Origin: Deltaproteobacteria bacterium
Lineage (GTDB): Bacteria; Desulfobacterota; Binatia; DP-6
Length of the DNA: 42,066 nucleotides
Reading direction: 5' to 3'
Assembly (NCBI GenBank): GCA_005879585.1
Contig: VBKG01000339.1
Coordinates: 1-42,066, forward strand
Made by a program: the position numbers and the translations under genes. Below the pieces are notes generated by a model. That model made no database searches and was not told the DNA's origin. It was given only the letters and a program-made list of their open reading frames with translations. This document shows, piece after piece, positions 17,402 to 24,597 of this stretch. Numbering within the stretch: the first letter of the stretch is position 1; every line of letters begins with the position of its first letter.

Positions 17402-17913
17402 CTAAGGTCGAAGAGAAGACGCGAATCAACCACAACATCCGCGCCCGCGAGGTCCGCGTGATCGACGCCGACGGCGCGCAGCTCGGGGTCATGTTGACGT
17501 CCGACGCGCTGCGCATCGCGCAGCAGAAGGAGCTCGACCTGGTCGAGGTCGCGGCCAGTGCCAATCCGCCGGTGTGCCGCATCATGGACTACGGCAAGTA
17601 CCGGTACGCGCAGAAGAAGAAGGCGCAGGAATCGCGCAAGAAGTCGGCCGCGTCCCTGCTGAAGGAAGTGAAGGTCGGCTCCCAGACCAGTGGCCACGAC
17701 GTCAACTTCAAGGTCGGCCACATCCGGACCTTTCTCGGCGAGGGACATCGTGTCAAAGTGACCGTCTTCTTCCGTGGCCGGTCGATCACCCATCCCGAGC
17801 TCGGCAAGGCCATGCTCGACAGAATCGCCGAGAAGGTGTCCGACGTCGCGGTGATCGATCAGCACGCGCGGATGGAAGGCCGGAGCATGTCGATGATGCT
17901 GGTGTCCAAGTGA
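17398..17913 (+). CDS. infC: Translation initiation factor IF-3, with ATA start codon
   Basis: From ATA 17398 the frame encodes 171 residues: (M)TKVEEKTRINHNIRAREVRVID, ASANPPVCRIMDYGKYRYAQKKK, the linker, then VKVTVFFRGRSITHPELGKAML and a C-terminal domain ending MSMMLVSK. IF-3 binds the 30S subunit and rejects non-canonical start codons. The KTRIN motif normally lies within a few residues of the IF-3 N-terminus, which places the start here; the first in-frame GTG (17458) would remove about 20 conserved residues. E. coli infC uses AUU for autoregulation, and ATA would be rejected in the same way. The start overlaps the thrS stop (ATAA). rpmI follows after 12 nt. Confidence 0.93.
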   Translation: MTKVEEKTRINHNIRAREVRVIDADGAQLGVMLTSDALRIAQQKELDLVEVAASANPPVCRIMDYGKYRYAQKKKAQESRKKSAASLLKEVKVGSQTSGHDVNFKVGHIRTFLGEGHRVKVTVFFRGRSITHPELGKAMLDRIAEKVSDVAVIDQHARMEGRSMSMMLVSK

Positions 17914-17925
17914 GGGACTGACCCG

Positions 17926-18123
17926 ATGCCGAAGATGAAGACCCGCCGTGGCGCCGCCAAGCGCTTCAAGCTGACCGCCACCGGCAAGGTGAAGCGGCGG
18001 CGTGGCTACCTGCGCCACATCCTGTCGAGCAAGACGCGGAAGCAGAAGCGACGCCTCGGCAAGGCGGCGCTCGTCGACAAGACCAACGAGAAGGCGATCA
18101 AGCGCCTCCTGCCCTATCTGTAG
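17926..18123 (+). CDS. rpmI: 50S ribosomal protein L35
   Basis: The 65-residue, very basic protein starts [20 protein letters not shown] and contains [21 protein letters not shown], the usual L35 signature. It is a component of the large subunit. It lies in the standard infC-rpmI-rplT order, 12 nt after infC and 14 nt before rplT. In many bacteria L20 regulates this segment by binding the mRNA; I did not identify a pseudoknot here. Confidence 0.96.
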   Translation: MPKMKTRRGAAKRFKLTATGKVKRRRGYLRHILSSKTRKQKRRLGKAALVDKTNEKAIKRLLPYL

Positions 18124-18137
18124 AGAGGAGCTGCCGG

Positions 18138-18509
18138 ATGCCACGCGCCAAGGGCGGCCCGAAGACGCGCCGCCGTCACAAGAAGACGATGAAGCTCGCG
18201 AAGGGCTTCGTCGGCGGCCGGCGAAAGACCTACCGCCAGGCCCGCGAGACCGTGGAGCGGGGGCTCACCTACGCCTACCGCGACCGCAAGCAGCGGAAGC
18301 GCGACTTCCGGTCGCTCTGGATCGTGCGGATCAACGCGGCCGCCCGCGCCAACGGCATGTCGTACAGCCGGCTCGTCACGGGGCTCCGCACGGCGGGCGT
18401 CGAGGTGGACCGCAAGATGCTCGCCGTGCTCGCCGTCGACGATCCGCAGGCGTTCGGGGAGATCGCCGCCCTGGCCCGCGCTCACGTGGGCGCACCGGCG
18501 GCGCCGTAG
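18138..18509 (+). CDS. rplT: 50S ribosomal protein L20
   Basis: The 123-residue protein has the L20 features [67 protein letters not shown] and a helical C-terminus. It is an early-binding protein needed for 50S assembly. GAGGAG (18124-18129) is the ribosome binding site. The stop codon is only 2 nt before the proposed TTG start of pheS. Confidence 0.96.
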   Translation: MPRAKGGPKTRRRHKKTMKLAKGFVGGRRKTYRQARETVERGLTYAYRDRKQRKRDFRSLWIVRINAAARANGMSYSRLVTGLRTAGVEVDRKMLAVLAVDDPQAFGEIAALARAHVGAPAAP

Positions 18510-18511
18510 AG

Positions 18512-19558
18512 TTGGAGGAGGAGCTCGCACGGCTCCGCGAGGCGGCGCTCGCGGAGATCGCCGCCTGCGGGACCGAGGCGGAGCTCGAAGCGGTCCGCGT
18601 CCGGTACCTCGGCCGGAAGGGGTCGCTGACGGAGGCTGTCCGCGGCCTCGGTCGCGTCCCGCCCGCGGAGCGGCCGGCGCTCGGCGCGCTCGTCAACCAG
18701 GCGAAAGAGGCCGTCGAGGCGGCGGTGGCGGTCGCTGGCGAGCGGCTCGCGGCCGCGCGGCTGGCCGAGAGCCTCGCGCACGACCGGATCGACGTCACGC
18801 TTCCCGGCCGCCGCCGTCCGCGCGGCCATGCGCATCCGCTCCGCCTCGTCGAGGACGAGATCGTCGACGTGTTCGTCGGCATGGGGTTCCAGGTGGCCGA
18901 GGGACCGGAGGTCGAGGACGACTACCACAACTTCGCGGCGCTGAACTTCGGGGCGGACCATCCCGCGCGCGACGCGCAGGACACGCTGTTTCTCGCCGAT
19001 GGTCCGGATCTCCTGCTCCGCACACACACGTCGCCGGTGCAGATCCGGTACATGCGCGCGACGCAGCCGCCACTCCGCGTCGTCGTGCCGGGCACCGTCT
19101 ACCGGCGCGATGACCTCGACCCGACCCACTCGCCGATGTTCCAGCAGGTCGAGGGCTTCATGGTCGACGAACGGGTCAGCTTTGCGGACCTGAAGGGCGT
19201 GCTCGTCCACTTTCTCCGGCGGCTCTTCGGGGCCGAGACGGGCGTCCGGTTCCGGCCGAGCTTCTTCCCGTTCACCGAACCGTCGGCCGAGGTCGACATC
19301 GCCTGTGTCCGCTGTGCCGCGGCGGGCGCGGCCGATCCCGCGTGCCGCGTCTGCCGGGGCCGACAATGGCTCGAGATCCTGGGCGCGGGCATGATCCACC
19401 CGAACGTGCTGCGCGCGGTCGGCTACGATCCCGAGACGGTGCAGGGCTTCGCATTCGGCCTCGGAACCGACCGCATCGCCATCCTCCGATACGGCATCGA
19501 GGACCTCCGGCTGTTCTACGAGAACGACCTGCGGTTCCTCGCGCAGTTTCCGTCCTAG
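18512..19558 (+). CDS. pheS: Phenylalanyl-tRNA synthetase alpha subunit
   Basis: From TTG 18512 the protein has 348 residues. An N-terminal coiled coil (EEELARLREAALAEIAAC onwards, about 1-85) binds tRNA. The catalytic core has HPLRLVEDEIVDVFVGMGF, LLRTHTSPVQIRYM (motif 2 region), VYRRDDLDPTHSPMFQQVEGFMVD and FFPFTEPSAEVDI. A small Cys cluster, CVRC and CRVC (within ACVRCAAAGAADPACRVC), precedes WLEILGAGMIHPNVL; such cysteines are common in this position and may bind a metal. The TTG is chosen because no ATG or GTG is available between the rplT stop and the conserved helix. It is followed by pheT. Confidence 0.94.
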   Translation: MEEELARLREAALAEIAACGTEAELEAVRVRYLGRKGSLTEAVRGLGRVPPAERPALGALVNQAKEAVEAAVAVAGERLAAARLAESLAHDRIDVTLPGRRRPRGHAHPLRLVEDEIVDVFVGMGFQVAEGPEVEDDYHNFAALNFGADHPARDAQDTLFLADGPDLLLRTHTSPVQIRYMRATQPPLRVVVPGTVYRRDDLDPTHSPMFQQVEGFMVDERVSFADLKGVLVHFLRRLFGAETGVRFRPSFFPFTEPSAEVDIACVRCAAAGAADPACRVCRGRQWLEILGAGMIHPNVLRAVGYDPETVQGFAFGLGTDRIAILRYGIEDLRLFYENDLRFLAQFPS

Positions 19559-19569
19559 GCGAGGCGCTT

Positions 19570-21984
19570 GTGCGCGTGCCGCTCTCCTGGCTTGCGGAGT
19601 TCGTCACGTGGAGCGCTTCGCCGCAGGCGCTCGCCGAGCGCCTGACGCTTGCGGGGTTCCCCGTCGAAGGACTCGAGGACGTCGGCCGCCTCGACGCGCG
19701 GATCCGCGTCGCACGGTTGATCGCCGTCGAGCCGCATCCACACGCAGAACGGCTGTCGGTGTGCCGCCTGGACGTGGGCGAGGGGGCGCCGACGGCGGTG
19801 GTGTCCGGTGCCCCGGAGCTGGCCGCGGGACAGCGCGTGCCGGTGGCGCTGGCGGGCGCGCGGCTCCCGGACGGCCGGGAGATGCGCACGACGGCGTTCG
19901 CCGGCGTCGAGTCCGCCGGCATGCTCTGCTCCGAGGCGGAGCTCGAGCTCGGTGACGACGCGAGCCGGGTGCTCGTCCTGCCGGACGACGCCGAGCCCGG
20001 CACGCCGCTCGTCGATATCGCCGGGATCGCGGACACGGTCCTCGAGCTCGAGGTGACGTCCAACCGCGGCGACTGTCTCTCGGTCCTGGGCATCGCCCGC
20101 GAGGTCGCGGCGGCGAGCGGCGTGCCGCTCCGGCATCCGCGGCCGCGGCCGCGCGAGACGGGCGCGCCCGCCGCGGAGGACGTCCGCGTACGCATCGAGG
20201 CGCCCGACGGCTGCCCGCGCTACTGCGCGCGCGTCGTCCGCGGCGTCACCGTGCAGCCCTCGCCGCTCTGGCTGCGGCTCCGCCTCCGCCGCGCCGGCAT
20301 GCGGCCGGTGAACGTCGTCGTCGACGCCACGAATCATGTCATGCTCGAGCGCGGGCAGCCGCTGCACGCCTTCGACCTCGAGCGGCTCGCGGAGGGGGTG
20401 ATCGTCGTCCGTCGCGCGGCGAGCGGCGAGCGGCTCGTGACGCTCGACGGCACCGAGCGGACGCTCGATCCCGCGGACCTCGTGATCGCCGACGGCCGTG
20501 GCCCCGTGGCACTGGCCGGCATCATGGGGGGCGAGCAGTCCGAAGTGACGGCAGGCACGCGCGTCCTGCTGCTCGAGAGTGCCTTCTTCGCGCCGGCCAT
20601 CGTCCGGCGGACCGCGCGGCGGACCGGCATCGGGTCCGAGGCCGCATACCGCTTCGAGCGGCGCGTCGACCCGGCCATGGTCCCCGAAGCGCTCGACTGC
20701 GCGGCCGCGCTGATCGGACGCCTCGCGGGCGGCCGCGCCGCTCCGGGGATCGTCGAGGAGCCCGCGGGCGGCTGGACGCCCGAGATGCCTGCGATCCGCC
20801 TCCGTCCTCGCCGGGTGGCGGCATTGCTCGGCGTCGACATGCCGCGTGGCGAGATCCGCCGGCGGCTGCGGGCGCTCGGCGCCGAGTGCCGCTCCGATGC
20901 CGGTGCATTCGTCGTGACGCCGCCCTCGCACCGCGGCGATCTCGAGCGCGAAGAGGATCTGGTCGAGGAAGTGGCGCGCCTCGGCGGCTACGACGCGATC
21001 CCGGTGCGCCTGCCGGAGATGCCGCTCACCAGCGGCGAGGACAGCCGAACGCGTCTGACCGCTCGGCGGCTCCGGCGGCTCCTCATCGCGGAGGGCCTGG
21101 CCGAGATGGTGACCCTCGCGTTCACCGACGCAGCGACGAACGGGCGGCTTCCTGGCTTCGTCGGACGGGCGCTTGCGCCCCTCGCGGTCCGGAACCCCCT
21201 CTCGTCGGAGACCGGCGAGCTCCGTCGGTCGCCGCTCGCGGGCCTCGTCCGCGCCACGGCCACCAATGTCGCGCTCGGGGCCGACTTCGTGGGTGCCTTC
21301 GAGATCGGCAAGGGCTACGGCGTGGACGCGCAGGGCGTTCGCCAGGAACCGCGCGCGCTCGCCGCCGTGCTGTGCGGCGCATGGCCGTCGCGCGGCGTCG
21401 AACGCATCGGGCCGACGGTCGATTTCGCGGACCTGAAGGGCATCGTCGAGAACGTCCTCGCTGGACTCGGCCTCCAGGAGGATGCCGCGCGGTGGCGGCC
21501 GATCGGCGAGGAGGCGTTCCTGCATCCCGGCAAGGCTGCCGTGATCGAGGTCGCCGGTACGGCCATCGGCGTGGCCGGGTCCCTGCATCCAAAAATCGCG
21601 CAGGCCTGCGATCTTGCAGAGGAAGTGTGGGTCTGCGAGCTTGACTTCGAAATTCTCGCCGACTATGGTTCGCGCCGCGTCGAGCTGCGGCCCGTACCCC
21701 GATTTCCTGCCGTCACGCGCGACATCGCAGTTATCGTTGACGAGGCGTTCCCGGCCGCTGCCATCCTCGAGGAGATTCGTTCGTTGGCTGATGCGCGCAT
21801 CGAGGCGGTCCGACTGTTCGACTGCTACCGCGGTGCGCCCGTCCCCACGGGCAAGAAAAGCCTCGCATACTCGATCGCGTATCGGGCGGCGGACCGGACG
21901 CTGACCGACGACGAGGTGGGCGTCGTGCATGCCGGCGTGCTCGAGCGGCTGCGGGAGCGCTTCTCCTTCGACCTGAGGGCGTGA
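19570..21984 (+). CDS. pheT: Phenylalanyl-tRNA synthetase beta subunit
   Basis: The 804-residue subunit completes the alpha2-beta2 enzyme. It begins RVPLSWLAEFV, followed by an EMAP/OB-type tRNA-binding domain (HPHAERLSVCRLDVG), the B3/B4 editing domain with EVTSNRGDCLSVLGIARE and VVDATNHVMLERGQPLHAFD, B5 (TPPSHRGDLEREEDLVEEVARLGGYD), the inactive synthetase-like core, and the C-terminal anticodon-binding FDX-ACB domain (RFPAVTRDIAVIVD to RERFSFDLRA). GTG 19570 fits best, with GAGG at 19561-19564. It follows pheS by 11 nt and is followed by ihfA after 10 nt. Confidence 0.95.
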   Translation: MRVPLSWLAEFVTWSASPQALAERLTLAGFPVEGLEDVGRLDARIRVARLIAVEPHPHAERLSVCRLDVGEGAPTAVVSGAPELAAGQRVPVALAGARLPDGREMRTTAFAGVESAGMLCSEAELELGDDASRVLVLPDDAEPGTPLVDIAGIADTVLELEVTSNRGDCLSVLGIAREVAAASGVPLRHPRPRPRETGAPAAEDVRVRIEAPDGCPRYCARVVRGVTVQPSPLWLRLRLRRAGMRPVNVVVDATNHVMLERGQPLHAFDLERLAEGVIVVRRAASGERLVTLDGTERTLDPADLVIADGRGPVALAGIMGGEQSEVTAGTRVLLLESAFFAPAIVRRTARRTGIGSEAAYRFERRVDPAMVPEALDCAAALIGRLAGGRAAPGIVEEPAGGWTPEMPAIRLRPRRVAALLGVDMPRGEIRRRLRALGAECRSDAGAFVVTPPSHRGDLEREEDLVEEVARLGGYDAIPVRLPEMPLTSGEDSRTRLTARRLRRLLIAEGLAEMVTLAFTDAATNGRLPGFVGRALAPLAVRNPLSSETGELRRSPLAGLVRATATNVALGADFVGAFEIGKGYGVDAQGVRQEPRALAAVLCGAWPSRGVERIGPTVDFADLKGIVENVLAGLGLQEDAARWRPIGEEAFLHPGKAAVIEVAGTAIGVAGSLHPKIAQACDLAEEVWVCELDFEILADYGSRRVELRPVPRFPAVTRDIAVIVDEAFPAAAILEEIRSLADARIEAVRLFDCYRGAPVPTGKKSLAYSIAYRAADRTLTDDEVGVVHAGVLERLRERFSFDLRA

Positions 21985-21994
21985 GACGGCCTCC

Positions 21995-22309
21995 ATGACG
22001 ATGACGAAGGCCGACATCGTCGAGCGCATCTACGAGAAGGTCGGCTTCTCCAAGAAGGAGGCGACCGAGGTCGTGGAGGCCATCTTCGAGCTCCTGAAGG
22101 AGCGTCTCGAGCAGGGCGAGAAGGTCAAGGTCTCCGGCTTCGGCAACTTCGTCGTGAACGAGAAGCGCCCGCGGAAGGGGCGCAATCCGCAGACCGGGCA
22201 GGAGATCGTCATCTCCGGCCGCCGCGTGCTCACCTTCAAGGCGAGCCAGGTCCTCAAGAAGACGATGAACGGCGGCAGCCCGCCGTCCGCCACCGGGAGC
22301 GCCACATGA
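21995..22309 (+). CDS. ihfA: Integration host factor subunit alpha
   Basis: The 104-residue HU/IHF-family protein bends DNA as a heterodimer with IHF-beta. It has TKADIVERIYEKVGFSKKEA, VKVSGFGNFVVNEKRPRKGRNPQTG (the DNA-inserting beta arm with the RNPQTG tip) and ISGRRVLTFKASQVLKK. Its place right after pheT is the classic location of ihfA (himA) in Proteobacteria, which supports alpha rather than HU. An in-frame ATG at 22001 is an alternative start. The stop overlaps the MerR gene (ATGA). IHF commonly assists sigma54 promoters; one candidate lies nearby at 23394. Confidence 0.92.
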   Translation: MTMTKADIVERIYEKVGFSKKEATEVVEAIFELLKERLEQGEKVKVSGFGNFVVNEKRPRKGRNPQTGQEIVISGRRVLTFKASQVLKKTMNGGSPPSATGSAT

Positions 22310-22650
22310 GCGGCACGCCACTGCCCGACAAGCTCTACTTCAAGATCGGCGAGGTCGCGAAGCTGATCGGCGTGAAGCCCTACGTCGTCCGCTACTGGGA
22401 GACGGAGTTCAGCGTCCTCCGCCCCGGCAAGACCGGCGCCCGCCACCGCCTCTACCGCCGCAAGGACGTCGAGCTCCTGGTCGAGATCCGCCGCCTCCTC
22501 TACGTGGAGCGCTACACGATCGAAGGCGCCAAACGCCGCCTCCGCGAGCTCAACACCCACCCTCCGACGCCCCCCCCAATCGAAGACACGCTCACCATCC
22601 CGGCCGTCCGTGACGAGCTGGTAGCCCTCTACCGGATGCTGGAAGAGTAG
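22306..22650 (+). CDS. MerR-family transcriptional regulator
   Basis: The 114-residue protein has an N-terminal winged helix-turn-helix: YFKIGEVAKLIGVKPYVVRYWETEFSVLRPGK followed by RLYRRKDVELLVEIRRLLYVERYTIEGAKRRL. This is the short MerR type routinely found downstream of ihfA. There is no C-terminal ligand domain, only about 30 residues with a Pro-rich segment (HPPTPPPIEDT), so the inducer, if any, is unknown. It is translationally coupled to ihfA by a 4-nt overlap. Confidence 0.92.
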   Translation: MSGTPLPDKLYFKIGEVAKLIGVKPYVVRYWETEFSVLRPGKTGARHRLYRRKDVELLVEIRRLLYVERYTIEGAKRRLRELNTHPPTPPPIEDTLTIPAVRDELVALYRMLEE

Positions 22651-22701
22651 CTCCCCGGATAAGAGAGGGTCCGCCGTCGCACTAACCGCGACCTCGGGTG
22701 T

Positions 22702-22857
22702 GGTCCGGCGCGGCAAGGCGGGACGGGGCGCCGCCGAGGCGAGCCCGCAGGTCCCGCACGCGCGAGCAGCTGCGGGGGGACGCCGCTTTTACGAGGCGTG
22801 CGTGGACCGAGGACCGCGAGCCGCGGCGGCGCCCTGTCCCGCCACCCCGCTACGGCC
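22702..22857. repeat. Long imperfect palindrome (rod-like hairpin) in a convergent gap
   Basis: GGCGGGACGGGGCGCCGCCG and following bases (22717-22744) pair with 22816-22843, about 24 of 28 positions. Inside, GGTCCCGCACGC (22750-22761) pairs with GCGTGCGTGGACC (22796-22808) with one bulge. Outside, GGTCCGGCGCGG (22702-22713) can pair with CCGCTACGGCC (about 22847-22857). The whole would fold into a rod of about 155 nt. It fills most of the 206-nt space between merR and a convergent gene. There is no T-run after it on either strand. It may be a bidirectional terminator, a repeat element or a structured RNA; sequence alone does not decide. Confidence 0.55.
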
Positions 22858-23354
22858 TAGCGAACCCCACTCGTACGCTTCGTGCGCAGGTGGAGACGAT
22901 AGACTTTCTTGTTCTGCGGCGCCGTCCCGTCCTCGACCGCTGTGAGCCGCTTCGCCTTCCACGCGAGCAGCGCGCCGCGGAGCGACTCCGGGTTGATGCC
23001 GAGCGTCTCGCAAACGTTCTGGAAGGAGAAGGGCCACTCGTAGTCGACCGTACGGATCCACTGCTCGGCCTGCTGCGAGAGGAGCCGCGGGTTGGAGCGC
23101 GGGTTCCGGAGATGCTCCTGGAAGCACCGGATGCCGTCCTCGAGCACGGCGAGCATGAGCGCCTTCTCGCCGGAGATGTAGCTGTCGCGCCGGGCACCGT
23201 CGAAGAACTGCTCTGGGAGGATGATGTCGGGCGTGAAGAGGTCGGCCAGGGCGTCGGGGTCGCGGCTCGGCCGGTAGCTGTCCGGCGAGGGCAACGCCTC
23301 GGGGTTCGTCCGCTTCAACTCGATCGCTGTGTCGCTCGCGTAAGTGTTCGCCAT
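22857..23354 (-). CDS. Conserved hypothetical protein
   Basis: From ATG (complement of 23352-23354) the protein has 165 residues. It has a charged N-terminus, then SGEKALMLAVLEDGIRCFQEHL (61-82), AEQWIRTVDYEWPFSFQNVCETLGINP (96-122) and LRGALLAWKAKRL. The segment ending SFQNVCETLGINPESLRGAL has the look of a helix-turn-helix, and the C-terminus is basic (LHLRTKRTSGVR), so DNA binding is possible. I have the impression that the WPFSFxNVCExLGI string recurs in uncharacterised proteins of related bacteria, but I cannot verify it. GGAGG lies 9 nt before the ATG. A longer frame reaching 23513 is less likely because its added 53 residues are low in conservation and cross the sigma54-like promoter. 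Confidence 0.7.
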   Translation of the reverse strand: MANTYASDTAIELKRTNPEALPSPDSYRPSRDPDALADLFTPDIILPEQFFDGARRDSYISGEKALMLAVLEDGIRCFQEHLRNPRSNPRLLSQQAEQWIRTVDYEWPFSFQNVCETLGINPESLRGALLAWKAKRLTAVEDGTAPQNKKVYRLHLRTKRTSGVR

Positions 23355-23393
23355 GCCAAGCGGCCTCCGACCCGCCTCAGGCGTGCGAAGCGA

Positions 23394-23409
23394 TGCAACG
23401 GTTGCGCCA
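23394..23409 (-). promoter_or_regulatory. Sigma54 (RpoN)-type promoter of the hypothetical gene
   Basis: On the minus strand the sequence is TGGCGCAACCGTTGCA. It matches the -24/-12 consensus TGGCAC-N5-TTGCA at all positions but one, with correct spacing between GG and GC. Transcription would begin near 23383 and leave a leader of about 30 nt before the ATG at 23354. The core also forms a small inverted repeat (GCAAC-C-GTTGC), so chance or an operator role cannot be excluded. No enhancer-binding protein gene is in the window. Confidence 0.5.
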
Positions 23410-23590
23410 GCGTGCGACGACGCCCATGCGGGCTTTCGCGCGCACAGGCGTGTCGGCCATGACCCGCCGGCCGGCCAATTTGACACCCTGAACCACGATT
23501 CCGGGTGCGTCAAAAAGCTGGCAAGCTAGGCAAGACGGCTGAGTCGCAGACGGAGACCGGCGGACGAGTCAGGACGTTGACGCGACGATC

Positions 23591-23619
23591 TTGACTCCCC
23601 GGCGGGCGGCTCCTAAAGA
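23591..23619 (+). promoter_or_regulatory. Sigma70-type promoter for tRNA-Pro / surE operon
   Basis: TTGACT (23591-23596), a 17-nt spacer and TAAAGA (23614-23619) form a good promoter about 50 nt before tRNA-Pro. The rest of the 23410-23590 spacer shows no gene or clear structure to me. Confidence 0.6.
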
Positions 23620-23668
23620 AGGGACCGCGCCGAGGGCAGGTAGGGCCTGGGCGTCGTCTTCTTGCCGC

Positions 23669-23742
23669 CGGGGCGTGGCGCAGCCAGGTAGCGCACTCGC
23701 TTGGGGTGCGAGTGGTCGGCCGTTCAAATCGGCTCGCCCCGA
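23669..23742 (+). tRNA. tRNA-Pro (anticodon GGG)
   Basis: The 74-nt sequence folds as a cloverleaf. The acceptor is CGGGGCG with CGCCCCG, the D arm contains TGGCGCAGCCAGGTAGCGCA, and the anticodon stem CTCGC/GCGAG has loop TTGGGGT and anticodon GGG (23703-23705). The T arm is GGCCG-TTCAAAT-CGGCT. The discriminator is A, and the following bases are CTC, so CCA is not encoded, unlike the tRNA-Val in this window. surE starts 90 nt downstream. Confidence 0.95.
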
Positions 23743-23759
23743 CTCTCCTTCGCGTCGCG

Positions 23760-23785
23760 GCGCGGGGCGGGTTTCCGCCCCGCGC
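23760..23785 (+). terminator. Strong hairpin between tRNA-Pro and surE
   Basis: GCGCGGGGCGG (23760-23770) and CCGCCCCGCGC (23775-23785) form a perfect 11-bp stem with loop GTTT. There is no T-run after it, so it may define the tRNA 3' end or attenuate read-through into surE rather than act as a full intrinsic terminator. Confidence 0.5.
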
Positions 23786-23831
23786 GCGGCTTGCAGCGCC
23801 GGCACCTTGGTGGCACCCTGCGCGCACTTGC

Positions 23832-24596
23832 ATGGGGTCGTCGCCGCTCATCCTGGTCTGCAACGATGACGGCGTGCACTCCGAGGGACTCGCGGCGCTC
23901 GCCGCCGCCGTCCAGCCGCTCGGTGACGTCGTCGTCGTAGCGCCCGACCGGGAGCGCAGTGCGGTGAGTCACTCGCTCACCTTGCACCGTCCGCTCCGCG
24001 TCGAGGAGGTGGGCGCGGGCCGCCACGCCGTCAACGGCACACCCACGGACTGCGTGAACCTCGCCATCAACGGCATCCTCGGCCGGCGCCCATCGCTCGT
24101 CCTCTCGGGCATCAACAAAGGCGCGAACCTCGGTGACGACGTGACGTACTCGGGCACGGTGTCGGCGGCGATGGAAGGGACGCTCCTCGGCGTGCCCTCG
24201 GTCGCCGTCTCCGCGGTCGGCCGCGGCAGCTTCCGGTTCGACGCCGCGGCGGCGTTCTCCGCGCGGCTCGCGGCCTGGGTGCTCGAGCGGAGCCTCCCGC
24301 CCGATACCCTGCTCAACGTGAACGTGCCCGCGCCGCGCGACGGGCAGCCGATCCGCGGCTTCGCGCTGACGCGCATGGGCCGACGACGCTACGGCGACGC
24401 GATCGTCGAGAAGGTGGATCCGCGCGGCAAGAAGTACTACTGGATCGGTGGGGAGGAGCTCGAGTTCGTCCAGGAGGAGGGCACGGACTTCCACGCGGTG
24501 AGCCAGGGGTTCATCTCGGTGACGCCCATCCACCTGGACCTGACCAACTACAAGTCGTTCGACGCGTTGAAGGCGCTCGACTTCGCGTGGCCGTGA
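23832..24596 (+). CDS. surE: 5'/3'-nucleotidase SurE
   Basis: The 254-residue protein is a metal-dependent nucleoside-monophosphate and short polyphosphate phosphatase linked to stress survival. It has the metal-binding LVCNDDGVHSEGL (Asp12, Asp13), VVAPDRERSAVSHSLTL, NGTPTDCVNLA and SGINKGANLGDDVTYSGTVSAAMEG. ATG 23832 starts the conserved N-terminus; the open frame upstream runs into tRNA-Pro. The stop is 1 nt before pcm. surE-pcm-nlpD is a classic order in Proteobacteria. Confidence 0.95.
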   Translation: MGSSPLILVCNDDGVHSEGLAALAAAVQPLGDVVVVAPDRERSAVSHSLTLHRPLRVEEVGAGRHAVNGTPTDCVNLAINGILGRRPSLVLSGINKGANLGDDVTYSGTVSAAMEGTLLGVPSVAVSAVGRGSFRFDAAAAFSARLAAWVLERSLPPDTLLNVNVPAPRDGQPIRGFALTRMGRRRYGDAIVEKVDPRGKKYYWIGGEELEFVQEEGTDFHAVSQGFISVTPIHLDLTNYKSFDALKALDFAWP

Positions 24597-24597
24597 G

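Noticed and set aside
22702-22857. 6S RNA or SRP RNA at the rod-like palindrome
   Set aside because: I could not find the 6S central-bubble consensus or the GGAAG tetraloop region of SRP RNA. I kept it as an unclassified palindrome.
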